Position numbers and translations under genes: made by a program
Assembly (NCBI GenBank): GCA_964546955.1
Contig: CAZJLP010000068.1
Coordinates: 1 to 26,965, forward strand
Source: CAZJLP01 sp964546955
GTDB taxonomy: Bacteria; Verrucomicrobiota; Verrucomicrobiia; Opitutales; Opitutaceae
Direction of reading: 5' to 3'
Length of the DNA stretch: 26,965 bases
Shown here: in pieces, positions 1 to 6,712 of the stretch
How positions within the stretch are numbered: position 1 is the first letter of the stretch
Layout of the letters: each line of letters opens with the position of its first letter
Notes under the pieces: model-generated
Database searches by the model: none
Seen by the model: only the letters and a program-made list of their open reading frames with translations
Told to the model about the DNA's origin: nothing

Positions 1-137
1 TCCAGCGCCGTCACCGTGACTGACCACCGCGCCGCACTGGGACTCGAGTCGGCGGTTTGCGCAAAAACGGTGGAGCTAAAAGCGGCGATCAGCGCGCAAA
101 TGCGCGCGGCGAAAACCAGGCCGGAGAAGCGGGACAT
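1..137 (-). CDS. Secreted protein, N-terminal fragment (runs off the window start)
   Basis: An open frame begins at an ATG (137-135) and stays open to the window edge, giving 45 complete codons. The translation starts MSRFSGLVFAARICALIAAF and continues to a VFA|Q site near residue 26, which is a typical Sec signal peptide: basic n-region, hydrophobic core, small residues at -3 and -1. The mature part then begins QTADSSPSAARWSV. This is seen directly; the function cannot be told from so short a piece. No Shine-Dalgarno sequence is visible upstream. An outer-membrane or periplasmic protein is likely because of the signal peptide. It is the last minus-strand gene of the window and is separated from the M23 peptidase by a 482-bp gap. 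Confidence 0.6.
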   Translation of the reverse strand, partial: MSRFSGLVFAARICALIAAFSSTVFAQTADSSPSAARWSVTVTAL

Positions 138-619
138 AAAGACAATGAAGGGTTGAAGCGGAAGTGCCGGGAACCGACGGGCTTATCCCAGAACAACGGT
201 CCAAAACACGGCTTATTAACCCCACGGCGGCCGCCTCGAACGCTATAGTAGTTGAAACCCGGATACAGAGCTGGAGACCTACTAGGTCTACCGCCTGGCC
301 GGTTTCACGCAAGCTGAAGTTTTGCATTATTTGGCCGACAGTGAATCTCACGGCATGGATATAGGGTTTTACGATAGCTTGGTGCAAATAGGTGGCCCCC
401 ACTGCAGCCACCCGCGTTCGGCTCAACACGGCTCTCAGCACGTGAGACCTCGCTTAACGTCATGCTGGATAAAGAGGCGTAAACGCCTTGGCGGCGCGCA
501 ACCGATAGAAACAACTCGTGCAAACACTGTCCAGCATGCGATCAGTTCACGTCAAACTGCGTTTTCTGGTGAATTAGTAATCCAAACCGCGGGCGGGCTC
601 CCTCCTGCTGGAAGACCGC
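138..619. other. Intergenic gap with no recognisable gene
   Basis: This 482-bp stretch has short open frames on both strands, but none has recognisable protein composition, a signal peptide, a start signal or a conserved motif. No tRNA or rRNA segment is apparent by eye. It contains a 9-bp inverted repeat (461-469 with 530-538) enclosing a small hairpin, and a short palindrome AGACCT-ACT-AGGTCT at 275-289. It is probably the 5' leader and promoter region of the gene at 1-137 plus the 3' region of the M23 peptidase, possibly with a structured RNA. This reading is an inference. Confidence 0.4.
461..538. repeat. Inverted repeat with nested hairpin
   Basis: CATGCTGGA (461-469) pairs perfectly with TCCAGCATG (530-538). 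Inside lies a second perfect hairpin, AGGCGT (475-480) with ACGCCT (483-488). There is no T-run on either side. It lies about 80 bp past the M23 peptidase stop. It could be a transcript-end structure or part of a structured RNA; neither is established. Confidence 0.4.
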
Positions 620-1540
620 TCAGTAACTATCCCCTTCCACCAGACGATCGGTAACCCGCCCATCGGCAAGTTGGAAAACCACCGGATAGGTTTCACGTTT
701 TAGTCCGTCGAGCGTTTTGAATACCGCAAAATGGAGATGGGGGACGCCCGATTTGCCGCTGTCCCCCGACCGCGCGATCGGCTGGCCGGCCTTGACCGAA
801 TCACCGATCTTCACAAACGCCGACTTCTCCTGAAGATGCATATACTCCGCGTAGGTGTTGTCGGAGTGGCGGACGAGGACGTAATTCCCCTTCGATGAAA
901 GCGCCAGGAAGGATTCCCCCGTGGCGGGGCCCTGCCGCAGTCCAACCACGCGTCCCTCCCTCGCCGCCAATACAATCGACCCTTCCGGCATTTCCCAATC
1001 CAACGCGTGTTCGCTGCCTGAGCCGGGACCATGGGTGAAACGGCCGTGATGTCCCTGCACCAGGCGGCACTTGCCTTCGGACTGAAAAGGCAGCCGGTAA
1101 ACGGCGTTTGGATCGTGCCGACCCTGGCGCCCCCCTCGTAGATACGTGTATTTCCAGGTATACTTGAAAGGTTCCAGTTTGTTTACCTGCCGAAAGGTCG
1201 CGATCTCGAAGTAACGCCGTCCGTTTGAATCGACGGTAATCGGCGACTTCTGGGCGGAGGCCATGTTCTGCAGCTCCAGCTCCAGCGTAATCGTCACGTC
1301 AATACAGTCTTTCACCCGACCAACGAGGCGAACGCTGCCGCCCTGCTCCATCGCGGTGATCTGCACTTCCTCGTCCGGCCGAACTGGTTCGGCGCCCCGC
1401 AGCGACAGCAGACCGATCTGCGCGAACAGGCACAACCAGGCGACCTCAAGACAGCGGCGCCGCCAAAACCGACGAGAAACCAGCACGGTCATTTCTGGAA
1501 GACTAGGTGAGTTTGTCGTATCGAGCAATCTCCTACGCAT
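620..1540 (-). CDS. M23 (LytM-type) peptidase, probable peptidoglycan hydrolase
   Basis: The protein has 306 residues from the ATG at 1540, or 290 from an ATG at 1492. Either start leaves a basic region followed by a hydrophobic stretch (LEVAWLCLFAQIGLLSLRGA), an export signal or membrane anchor. The C-terminal half is a LytM fold: HALDWEMPEG supplies the first His and Asp zinc ligands, followed by IVLAAREGRVV, and PHLHFAVF supplies the HLH catalytic and metal-binding pair. M23 enzymes are zinc endopeptidases that cut cross-linked peptides of peptidoglycan in the periplasm. The middle region (about residues 55-150) is not recognised. A terminator-like hairpin and a possible promoter lie upstream (1571-1659), so it may be transcribed separately from ydbL. 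The fold is secure; the exact substrate is not. Confidence 0.85.
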   Translation of the reverse strand: MRRRLLDTTNSPSLPEMTVLVSRRFWRRRCLEVAWLCLFAQIGLLSLRGAEPVRPDEEVQITAMEQGGSVRLVGRVKDCIDVTITLELELQNMASAQKSPITVDSNGRRYFEIATFRQVNKLEPFKYTWKYTYLRGGRQGRHDPNAVYRLPFQSEGKCRLVQGHHGRFTHGPGSGSEHALDWEMPEGSIVLAAREGRVVGLRQGPATGESFLALSSKGNYVLVRHSDNTYAEYMHLQEKSAFVKIGDSVKAGQPIARSGDSGKSGVPHLHFAVFKTLDGLKRETYPVVFQLADGRVTDRLVEGDSY

Positions 1541-1570
1541 TCAGCCGCCCTACAAGCTCCGTTGACCTAC

Positions 1571-1595
1571 AAAAACCCGCGCACCGGGCGCGGGT
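1571..1595 (-). terminator. Intrinsic terminator after the ydbL homologue
   Basis: Read on the minus strand, ACCCGCGC (1595-1588) pairs with GCGCGGGT (1582-1575) around a 5-nt loop and is followed by TTTTT. This is an 8-bp GC-rich stem with a T-run, the classical Rho-independent form. It lies about 117 bp past the ydbL stop and 31 bp before the M23 peptidase start, so it could also act in the leader of the peptidase gene. Confidence 0.7.
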
Positions 1596-1630
1596 CGAGG
1601 TGGAATTCCGCACCCGCGGGATTGGTTCTG

Positions 1631-1659
1631 ATTAAATCCCCTCTGTAAAACACGTCCAA
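1631..1659 (-). promoter_or_regulatory. Possible sigma-70-type promoter for the M23 peptidase
   Basis: On the minus strand TTGGAC (1659-1654) and TTTAAT (1636-1631) are separated by 17 bp, matching 4/6 and 5/6 of the E. coli -35 and -10 consensus. Transcription would begin near 1624, just before the terminator hairpin at 1595-1571, so this arrangement would give an attenuator-like leader. Promoter consensus in this phylum is assumed to resemble E. coli. Confidence 0.35.
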
Positions 1660-1711
1660 AAGCGCGCTCGGACATCGCGCTCCACCTCAAGCCCCTGTTT
1701 TCAGGCGTTCC

Positions 1712-2086
1712 CTATTTCTTCTTCCAGCTGCCGTCCGGCGCCTGGATCCACACACCGGCGGCGCTGCGCGCCGCCAGCTGAGCGGCCCGCGCCTTTCCGA
1801 CCTGGTCGGCCGTGGTGTTCTGCGCTTGCGCAATGGCGGCATAGGCTGCCTCGCGATCCTTGTTTTCGGCCGCGATGAGGCTGTTGTCGTCGGCCGTCGC
1901 GCCATCGCGAGCCTCCAGGAACCCCCGGTTGTTTTCGCCGGCCGTTCCGCGCCCTTTGGCCGCGTCGACTTGCGGAGTGCGTTGCGCCATCCGGGCTTTG
2001 ACCGCCGCAGGATCCTCGGCACGAACAGCCGCGGTGAAAACGGCAGCGAAGAAACAAAGAACAAGGCCAAAAAATTTGAGTTTCAT
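1712..2086 (-). CDS. ydbL: YdbL/DUF1318 family periplasmic protein
   Basis: The start is set at the ATG at 2086 because GGAAG lies just upstream and the product then begins with a clear signal peptide (MKLKFFGLVLCFFAAVFTAA, cut near VRA|ED). The ORF is open further upstream but that part looks non-coding. The mature protein of about 100 residues carries the DUF1318 hallmarks: AKGRGTAGENNRGFLEAR, then LIAAENKDREAAYAAIA, and a WIQAPDGSWKKK end. In E. coli ydbL is the third gene of ydbH-ynbE-ydbL and is proposed to be a periplasmic chaperone-like partner that affects YdbH-YnbE interaction. The same order is seen here, with ynbE ending 13 bp upstream. Assignment by family motifs and context is strong; function in this organism is inferred. 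Confidence 0.85.
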   Translation of the reverse strand: MKLKFFGLVLCFFAAVFTAAVRAEDPAAVKARMAQRTPQVDAAKGRGTAGENNRGFLEARDGATADDNSLIAAENKDREAAYAAIAQAQNTTADQVGKARAAQLAARSAAGVWIQAPDGSWKKK

Positions 2087-2099
2087 AGCTTCCAAAAGG

Positions 2100-2282
2100 T
2101 TATTTTGCGGGTTTTGCGATGGTCGTGGACTTCTGATCGATGTCCCCGAAGAAGTCGTCCAGGGCCTTATCCAGACGCACATTCACGTTCAGATTATGGT
2201 TTATTTCAATGGGATCCATCGAAATATGGAGGCAGCCTGACAGAGCCAGGCAGCCGAAGAGAAAACCGTAGGTGCGTCTCAT
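2100..2282 (-). CDS. ynbE: YnbE-like outer-membrane lipoprotein
   Basis: A 60-residue product from the ATG at 2282; an in-frame ATG at 2306 exists but the later one gives a proper lipoprotein signal. The lipobox LSGC places the lipidated Cys at residue 17. The mature part is about 44 residues and includes DPIEINHNLNVNVRLDKALD, which matches the EPITINMNV-type core of YnbE. In E. coli YnbE is an outer-membrane lipoprotein that forms a beta-structure with the C-terminus of YdbH, helping to build an intermembrane bridge. The neighbouring ydbH-like gene (stop 2324) and ydbL (start 2086) support the call. No Shine-Dalgarno sequence is obvious. It is short, so homology rests on the lipobox, the motif and synteny together. 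Confidence 0.75.
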   Translation of the reverse strand: MRRTYGFLFGCLALSGCLHISMDPIEINHNLNVNVRLDKALDDFFGDIDQKSTTIAKPAK

Positions 2283-2323
2283 GAAGACAGCGTAACGTTG
2301 GGACATGTGCGGGGAAAGGATGT

Positions 2324-3574
2324 TTAGTTTCCGAGCCCGAAGGAGAGGTTTTTCATATCCTCCCTGAGGGCCATGCGGATAAAATCGGTCAAAGGCATGT
2401 CGATATTAACATTAAAGCGATAAATCTTGATGACTCCTTTCTTTTTCCCTTCGACGTCCGGGACCGTCGGAATATTCAGAAAAATGCGAGGAAGCCCGGT
2501 CTTTTCATCGATAACATACCGGATATGAATGCGTTGTATCGTAAGCGGAACGCGCGACGTCTCGACCAGCGTCAAGGTCTCGTGGACCGGATTGTTCGCC
2601 GCGAGGAACCATTCACTGACGCGACCGAGGGTTTTCGGGAGTAGTTGAAAGCGCACCGGAAAATTTCCGCTCAGGGTGCCGCGCGGGACGGCGAGTTTCA
2701 TCATCGCCGGGCTGCCCGCCTCTGGAACGAACAGCACTTCGCAGGCTTCCACCCCGCGCTCGGCGCTCCAAGTGAGGGAAATATCACCGTCTACACGGCC
2801 GGCGATATCCGTGACCATTGCGGGAAGGAAGGTCTTCAACTGGCCCAGATCGACTCCTCGCACCCGGACCTTCATCGTCGTGGCGGGTTTCTGCACGTCG
2901 ATCTGAAAGGGATCGATGGTAAGCAGGCCGCCGACGCCTTTGAGGGTGCCACGCAGAACTTTGAGCAATGAGGGATCTTCACTCGCCACGGTGAGCTGGC
3001 CGTCGCGAAACTCCAGATTCGCGATTTTAGCGGACCGAAAGGAGTAAACATGCGGAAGATCGCTGTGAAGCGAGGGCCATGCCGGCAGCTGGAATTGCGC
3101 CGCGATCCCGGTAGCGGACCAGCCCTGCTCCTCATTGCTGACCGATGCGTCGGTGATTTTTGCTTCGAATCGGCCCGCCGGTTCGCCCGCCTTCAGCGTC
3201 CCCTCGCCCAGCAGCGAGGCTTCTCCGCTCGCGATCGTCCCGGCTGGAAGCACCTGTCGCTGCCGCTGCATGATCGCGAACCAACTCGCCAGGTCAACCT
3301 TGGCCTCCCGTATGGTCCACGCGCCGTCGCGGCTGACAGGATCAATCCAACCTTCCACGCGGGCGAGAGCTCCTTCCGTTTTGGCACTGACCGACAATTC
3401 GTGCCGGCCGGCCCGCGGCAGGGACGTTACTTTCCACTCCACCGCGGGCATATCCCGCCACTGCCCGACACCGGAGATCTCAGCCGCTATAGGTGGAAAC
3501 AGAGGTATCGGCGCACCCTCGCACCGCAGCGCATACGAAGCCACGGCCAGCGAAGAGAGGATCCAACGCGTCAT
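2324..3574 (-). CDS. Short YdbH-like AsmA-superfamily protein (intermembrane lipid transport candidate)
   Basis: A 416-residue product is taken from the ATG at 3574, which opens an export signal (MTRWILSSLAVASYALRCEG). The frame is open 31 codons upstream but that part overlaps low-confidence sequence. The C-terminal third is most telling: PRGTLSGNFPVRFQLLPK, then VHETLTLVETSRVPLTIQRI, then a beta-rich end at KGVIKIYRFNVNIDM. The rest alternates short beta-strand-like segments. The protein sits directly before ynbE- and ydbL-like genes, the E. coli ydbH-ynbE-ydbL order. E. coli YdbH (about 880 residues) is an inner-membrane-anchored AsmA-like bridge partly redundant with TamB and YhdP for phospholipid movement to the outer membrane. 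Here it is about half that length with no sign of a frameshift upstream, where a REP pair begins. The similarity call leans on synteny and needs a profile search. Confidence 0.7.
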   Translation of the reverse strand: MTRWILSSLAVASYALRCEGAPIPLFPPIAAEISGVGQWRDMPAVEWKVTSLPRAGRHELSVSAKTEGALARVEGWIDPVSRDGAWTIREAKVDLASWFAIMQRQRQVLPAGTIASGEASLLGEGTLKAGEPAGRFEAKITDASVSNEEQGWSATGIAAQFQLPAWPSLHSDLPHVYSFRSAKIANLEFRDGQLTVASEDPSLLKVLRGTLKGVGGLLTIDPFQIDVQKPATTMKVRVRGVDLGQLKTFLPAMVTDIAGRVDGDISLTWSAERGVEACEVLFVPEAGSPAMMKLAVPRGTLSGNFPVRFQLLPKTLGRVSEWFLAANNPVHETLTLVETSRVPLTIQRIHIRYVIDEKTGLPRIFLNIPTVPDVEGKKKGVIKIYRFNVNIDMPLTDFIRMALREDMKNLSFGLGN

Positions 3575-3687
3575 ACCGGCGACACAATGCGGGGTCTCCC
3601 AGGCCCCCGGCAACAAGGGAGTGGATGATATCGAAGACACTCGAGTCCACAGAGAAGGACCCCTCATTCAATTTGACGGGGGATCGA

Positions 3688-3830
3688 AAGGTGGGGCGAG
3701 GCCTCCGGACTCGCCATCGTGTGCGGCCAACGTCTCACGCAAACATCTGCGCAGCGTGGCGCGGCGTCAAAACGCACACTCTAGCAGCGGCTCTCCCTTC
3801 GATGGCCGGTCCGGAGGCCCGGCCCTACCC
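3688..3830. repeat. Inverted pair of REP-like hairpins (GCCTCCGGA-loop family)
   Basis: Hairpin one is GGCGAG-GCCTCCGGA-CTCGCC (3695-3715). Hairpin two, read on the minus strand, is GGCCGG-GCCTCCGGA-CCGGCC (3824-3804). They share the loop and flanks (an AGGTGG-like 5' side, ATCG 3' side) but differ in their stems in a compensatory way, so they are diverged copies placed head to head. A further inverted pair, GTGTGCG and CGCACAC, lies between them. The pair starts 53 bp after the glgP stop and fills most of the 309-bp gap 3575-3883; nothing else is recognised there. Confidence 0.8.
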
Positions 3831-3883
3831 TGTATCCGTTTTTCAACCAGAGCCTACTAGCGCTCCGATAAAGCCGACGTCAG

Positions 3884-6448
3884 TTAGAATGGCGCCTGTG
3901 AGAGCGTCACGGCTGGCACCGGAACCGGAGGCAGACTCCAAATTTCCTGCGCATACTGCCGTATGGTCCGATCGCTCGAGAACTTTCCGACCCGAGCAGT
4001 GTTGAGGATAGCCATTTTCGCCCAGTTTGCCTGGTCCCGGTAAGCGGCATCCACTCGCAGCTGACAGTCCGCATAGCTTCGGAAATCGGCCAGGACCATG
4101 AAGGGATCCCCCCCTTGCAGCAGGCTATGGTGCACCAGCGAAAAGGGGTTCGATTCATTCGGCGTGAAATAATTCGAACCCAGCCAATCGACGACCGCTT
4201 TCAACTCCTCGTCGCGATTGTAGAAGTCCCAAGGATTGTAGCCGCGCGCATGCAATGCCTCCACTTCCTCCACGGTCATGCCGAAAATGAAGATGTTCTC
4301 ATCGCCCACCTCCTCCTTGATTTCCACGTTGGCTCCGTCGAGCGTCCCGATCGTGAGCGCTCCGTTGAGCGCCAGCTTCATGTTTCCGGTGCCCGAGGCC
4401 TCTTTACCGGCGGTGGAGATCTGCTCGGAAAGGTCGGCCGCTGGAATGATCCTTTCGGCCAGGGACACCCGATAATTCGGCAAAAACGCGACCTTCAGCT
4501 TTCCTTTGATGCGCTCGTCGGAATTGATCCGCGCTCCAATGACATTGATCGCGCGAATAATGTTTTTGGCGAGGTCGTAGCCGGGCGCCGCCTTCGCCGC
4601 GAAGACAAATACCCGAGGCACGATATCGAGGGACGGGTTCTGCAGCAGCCTTCGATAAAGAGCCAGGATGTGCAGCAAATTCAAATGCTGTCGTTTGTAC
4701 TCGTGCAGGCGCTTAATCTGCACGTCGAACATCGCGTCCGGGGACACCTCGATGCCGCAGTCGGCCTTGATGATGGTCGCCAGGTCCACCTTGTTGGCCC
4801 GCTTGATTGCCATGAATTCGCGCTGGAATTTGGCGTCCCCCGCGACCTTTTCGAGGCCGCGCAAGGCGTCCAAATCCCGCACCCAGTCGCCTTTTCCCAG
4901 CGCGGTCGCGATCAGGCCGGAAAGTCGCGGATTGCAATTGAGCAGCCAGCGCCGGGGGGTGATGCCGTTCGTCTTGTTCTGTAGTTTGCCCGGATAAAGC
5001 TGATCGAATTCTGGGAAAAGGATCTTTTTGAGCAAATCGGTGTGGAGCGCGGCTACACCGTTCACCGCGTGGCTGCCCACGACCGACAAGTTCGCCATGC
5101 GCACCGCCTTGCTGCCATTCTCGTCGATTAGCGAGCAGGCTCGCATTTTCTGCACATCCCCCGGCCACTTGGCCTCGATCGTCTTCATCAGGCGCGTGTT
5201 GATGTCGAAGATAATTTGTAGGTGGCGGGGCAATACGCGGCCGAAAAGCGGCACTCCCCAGCGCTCGAGGGCTTCCGGCAGGAGGGTGTGGTTGGTGTAC
5301 GCGAACGTTTTGTTCGTGATCTCCCACGCCTTGTCCCAAGAGTAGTTCTTCTCGTCGATCAGGATGCGCATCAGCTCCGGGATCGCCACCGCCGGATGCG
5401 TGTCGTTGAGCTGCACCGCGACTTTGTCGGCAAAATTCTCCCAGCTGTTCGCGCCGCTGGCGTGCCGCTCGTGGCGACGAATGATATCGCGCAGCGAGCA
5501 GGCCACAAAGAAATACTGCTGCACGAGGCGCAGTTCTTTTCCATTTTCCGTCTTGTCGTTTGGATACAGCACCTTCGAGATGGTCTCCCCGATCGCCTTC
5601 TCTCGGACCGCCTCGACGTAGCCGCCGGAGTTGAAGGTCGCCAGATCGAATTCCTCGGTGGAGCGGGAGCGCCACAAACGGAGCAGATTGACCGTGCTGG
5701 TGCCATAACCGGCGATCGGAATGTCATACGGCACGCCCAGCACCGTCTTTGCGTTGACCCATTTCGGACGGCAGTTTCCGCGGTCATCGAAGACGTTCTC
5801 CACCTGCCCGTACAGCTGGATCAACTGGGCGTATTCCGGCCGCATCACCTCCCATGGGGTGCCGAAGATCATCCAACTATCCGGATGCTCGACCTGATGG
5901 CCGTTGACGAACTCCTGCTTAAAGAGGCCAAACTCATAGTGAATGCCGTAGCCGATGGCCGGATAATCCAAGGTCGCCAACGAATCGAGGAAGCACGCCG
6001 CGAGCCGGCCCAAGCCGCCGTTGCCCAAGCCCATGTCGACTTCCTGGGCGCGAATGGATTCGAAATCCTTTCCCAAGTCCTTCAGGGCCGACACCGCGAT
6101 CTCGTAGTGGCCTGAATTATAGAGATTGTTCTCCATCAAGCGACCCATCAGGTACTCCAGCGAAAGGTAGTAAACGCGACGTACGTTCTGATCGTTGTGA
6201 ATACGCTGTGTCACGATCAGACGGCTGAGAATTTGTTCGCGGACGGCCATGGCGGTGGCGATCCACCAGTCGCGTTCTTTCGCGGTCTCCGTGTCTCGCG
6301 CCAGCGTGGTGGTAAGATGGCGCAGAATGGCGCGCTTGAACTTCTCTTTATCGTCGGCCGGCCCCTGGGCGGGAGTCGGAGGAACGACGCTGGCAATGGG
6401 TTTCGGCGCGACCGGTTTGTTGGATTGTTTGACGGTGGAAACGGACAT
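3884..6448 (-). CDS. glgP: Glycogen/alpha-glucan phosphorylase
   Basis: An 854-residue GT35 enzyme that releases glucose-1-phosphate from alpha-1,4-glucans using phosphate, in the cytoplasm. The pyridoxal-phosphate signature EASGTGNMKLALNGALTIGT is intact, with the cofactor Lys at about residue 691. Other conserved blocks include VYYLSLEYLMGRLMENNLYN, DMGLGNGGLGRLAACFLDSL, the QLNDTHPAVAIPELMRIL segment, NKTNGITPRRWLL and VQIKRLHEYKRQHLN. Length is close to the usual 800-850; the N-terminal 40 residues are a low-complexity Pro/Ala-rich extension. Start is the only ATG consistent with the family; no Shine-Dalgarno is visible. It is flanked on both sides by REP-like pairs, so it is probably a single-gene unit. 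It pairs functionally with the GH13 debranching enzyme 7.5 kb away. Confidence 0.97.
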   Translation of the reverse strand: MSVSTVKQSNKPVAPKPIASVVPPTPAQGPADDKEKFKRAILRHLTTTLARDTETAKERDWWIATAMAVREQILSRLIVTQRIHNDQNVRRVYYLSLEYLMGRLMENNLYNSGHYEIAVSALKDLGKDFESIRAQEVDMGLGNGGLGRLAACFLDSLATLDYPAIGYGIHYEFGLFKQEFVNGHQVEHPDSWMIFGTPWEVMRPEYAQLIQLYGQVENVFDDRGNCRPKWVNAKTVLGVPYDIPIAGYGTSTVNLLRLWRSRSTEEFDLATFNSGGYVEAVREKAIGETISKVLYPNDKTENGKELRLVQQYFFVACSLRDIIRRHERHASGANSWENFADKVAVQLNDTHPAVAIPELMRILIDEKNYSWDKAWEITNKTFAYTNHTLLPEALERWGVPLFGRVLPRHLQIIFDINTRLMKTIEAKWPGDVQKMRACSLIDENGSKAVRMANLSVVGSHAVNGVAALHTDLLKKILFPEFDQLYPGKLQNKTNGITPRRWLLNCNPRLSGLIATALGKGDWVRDLDALRGLEKVAGDAKFQREFMAIKRANKVDLATIIKADCGIEVSPDAMFDVQIKRLHEYKRQHLNLLHILALYRRLLQNPSLDIVPRVFVFAAKAAPGYDLAKNIIRAINVIGARINSDERIKGKLKVAFLPNYRVSLAERIIPAADLSEQISTAGKEASGTGNMKLALNGALTIGTLDGANVEIKEEVGDENIFIFGMTVEEVEALHARGYNPWDFYNRDEELKAVVDWLGSNYFTPNESNPFSLVHHSLLQGGDPFMVLADFRSYADCQLRVDAAYRDQANWAKMAILNTARVGKFSSDRTIRQYAQEIWSLPPVPVPAVTLSQAPF

Positions 6449-6590
6449 GGAAATGGAAATTGGAATTAAGTGGCGTTAAACCACATCCAGCTAACCAGAA
6501 TCCGTGCCACGGCGCAACTGGCGCGAAATACAAATTGTTGGCGGTGAAAACACCCAAGTCCGTCGTACACGAACGAGCCGAACTACCATA

Positions 6591-6686
6591 AGGTGGAGCC
6601 CGCCGTCCCCCGGCGGCTATTCGACGTCACGGGCATTCCCGCGTCGTTTTCCCAAGCCAACCTGCCAGGGACGGCAGGTTCCACCT
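6591..6686. repeat. Inverted pair of REP-like hairpins (AGGTGGA/GTCCC family)
   Basis: The left copy begins AGGTGGA (6591) and folds AGCC-c-GCCG around TCCCC into CGGCGGCT. The right copy, on the opposite strand, begins AGGTGGA (6686) and folds AACCTGCC around a 6-nt loop containing GTCCC into GGCAGGTT. Head (AGGTGGA) and loop (GTCCC) are conserved; stems differ but keep pairing. The head-to-head pair lies 27 bp past the mutL stop, before glgP. It is a different family from the pair at 3688. Confidence 0.8.
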
Positions 6687-6712
6687 GCGTCGCCGCGTTC
6701 ATCAATCTGTCG

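Noticed and set aside
240..345. Possible tRNA (GTTCGAGG and nearby paired stretches)
   Set aside because: No acceptor stem or anticodon arm could be drawn around the T-loop-like piece.
322..654. Open frame of 110 residues in the first gap
   Set aside because: No motif or start signal and it runs into the M23 peptidase gene on the other strand.
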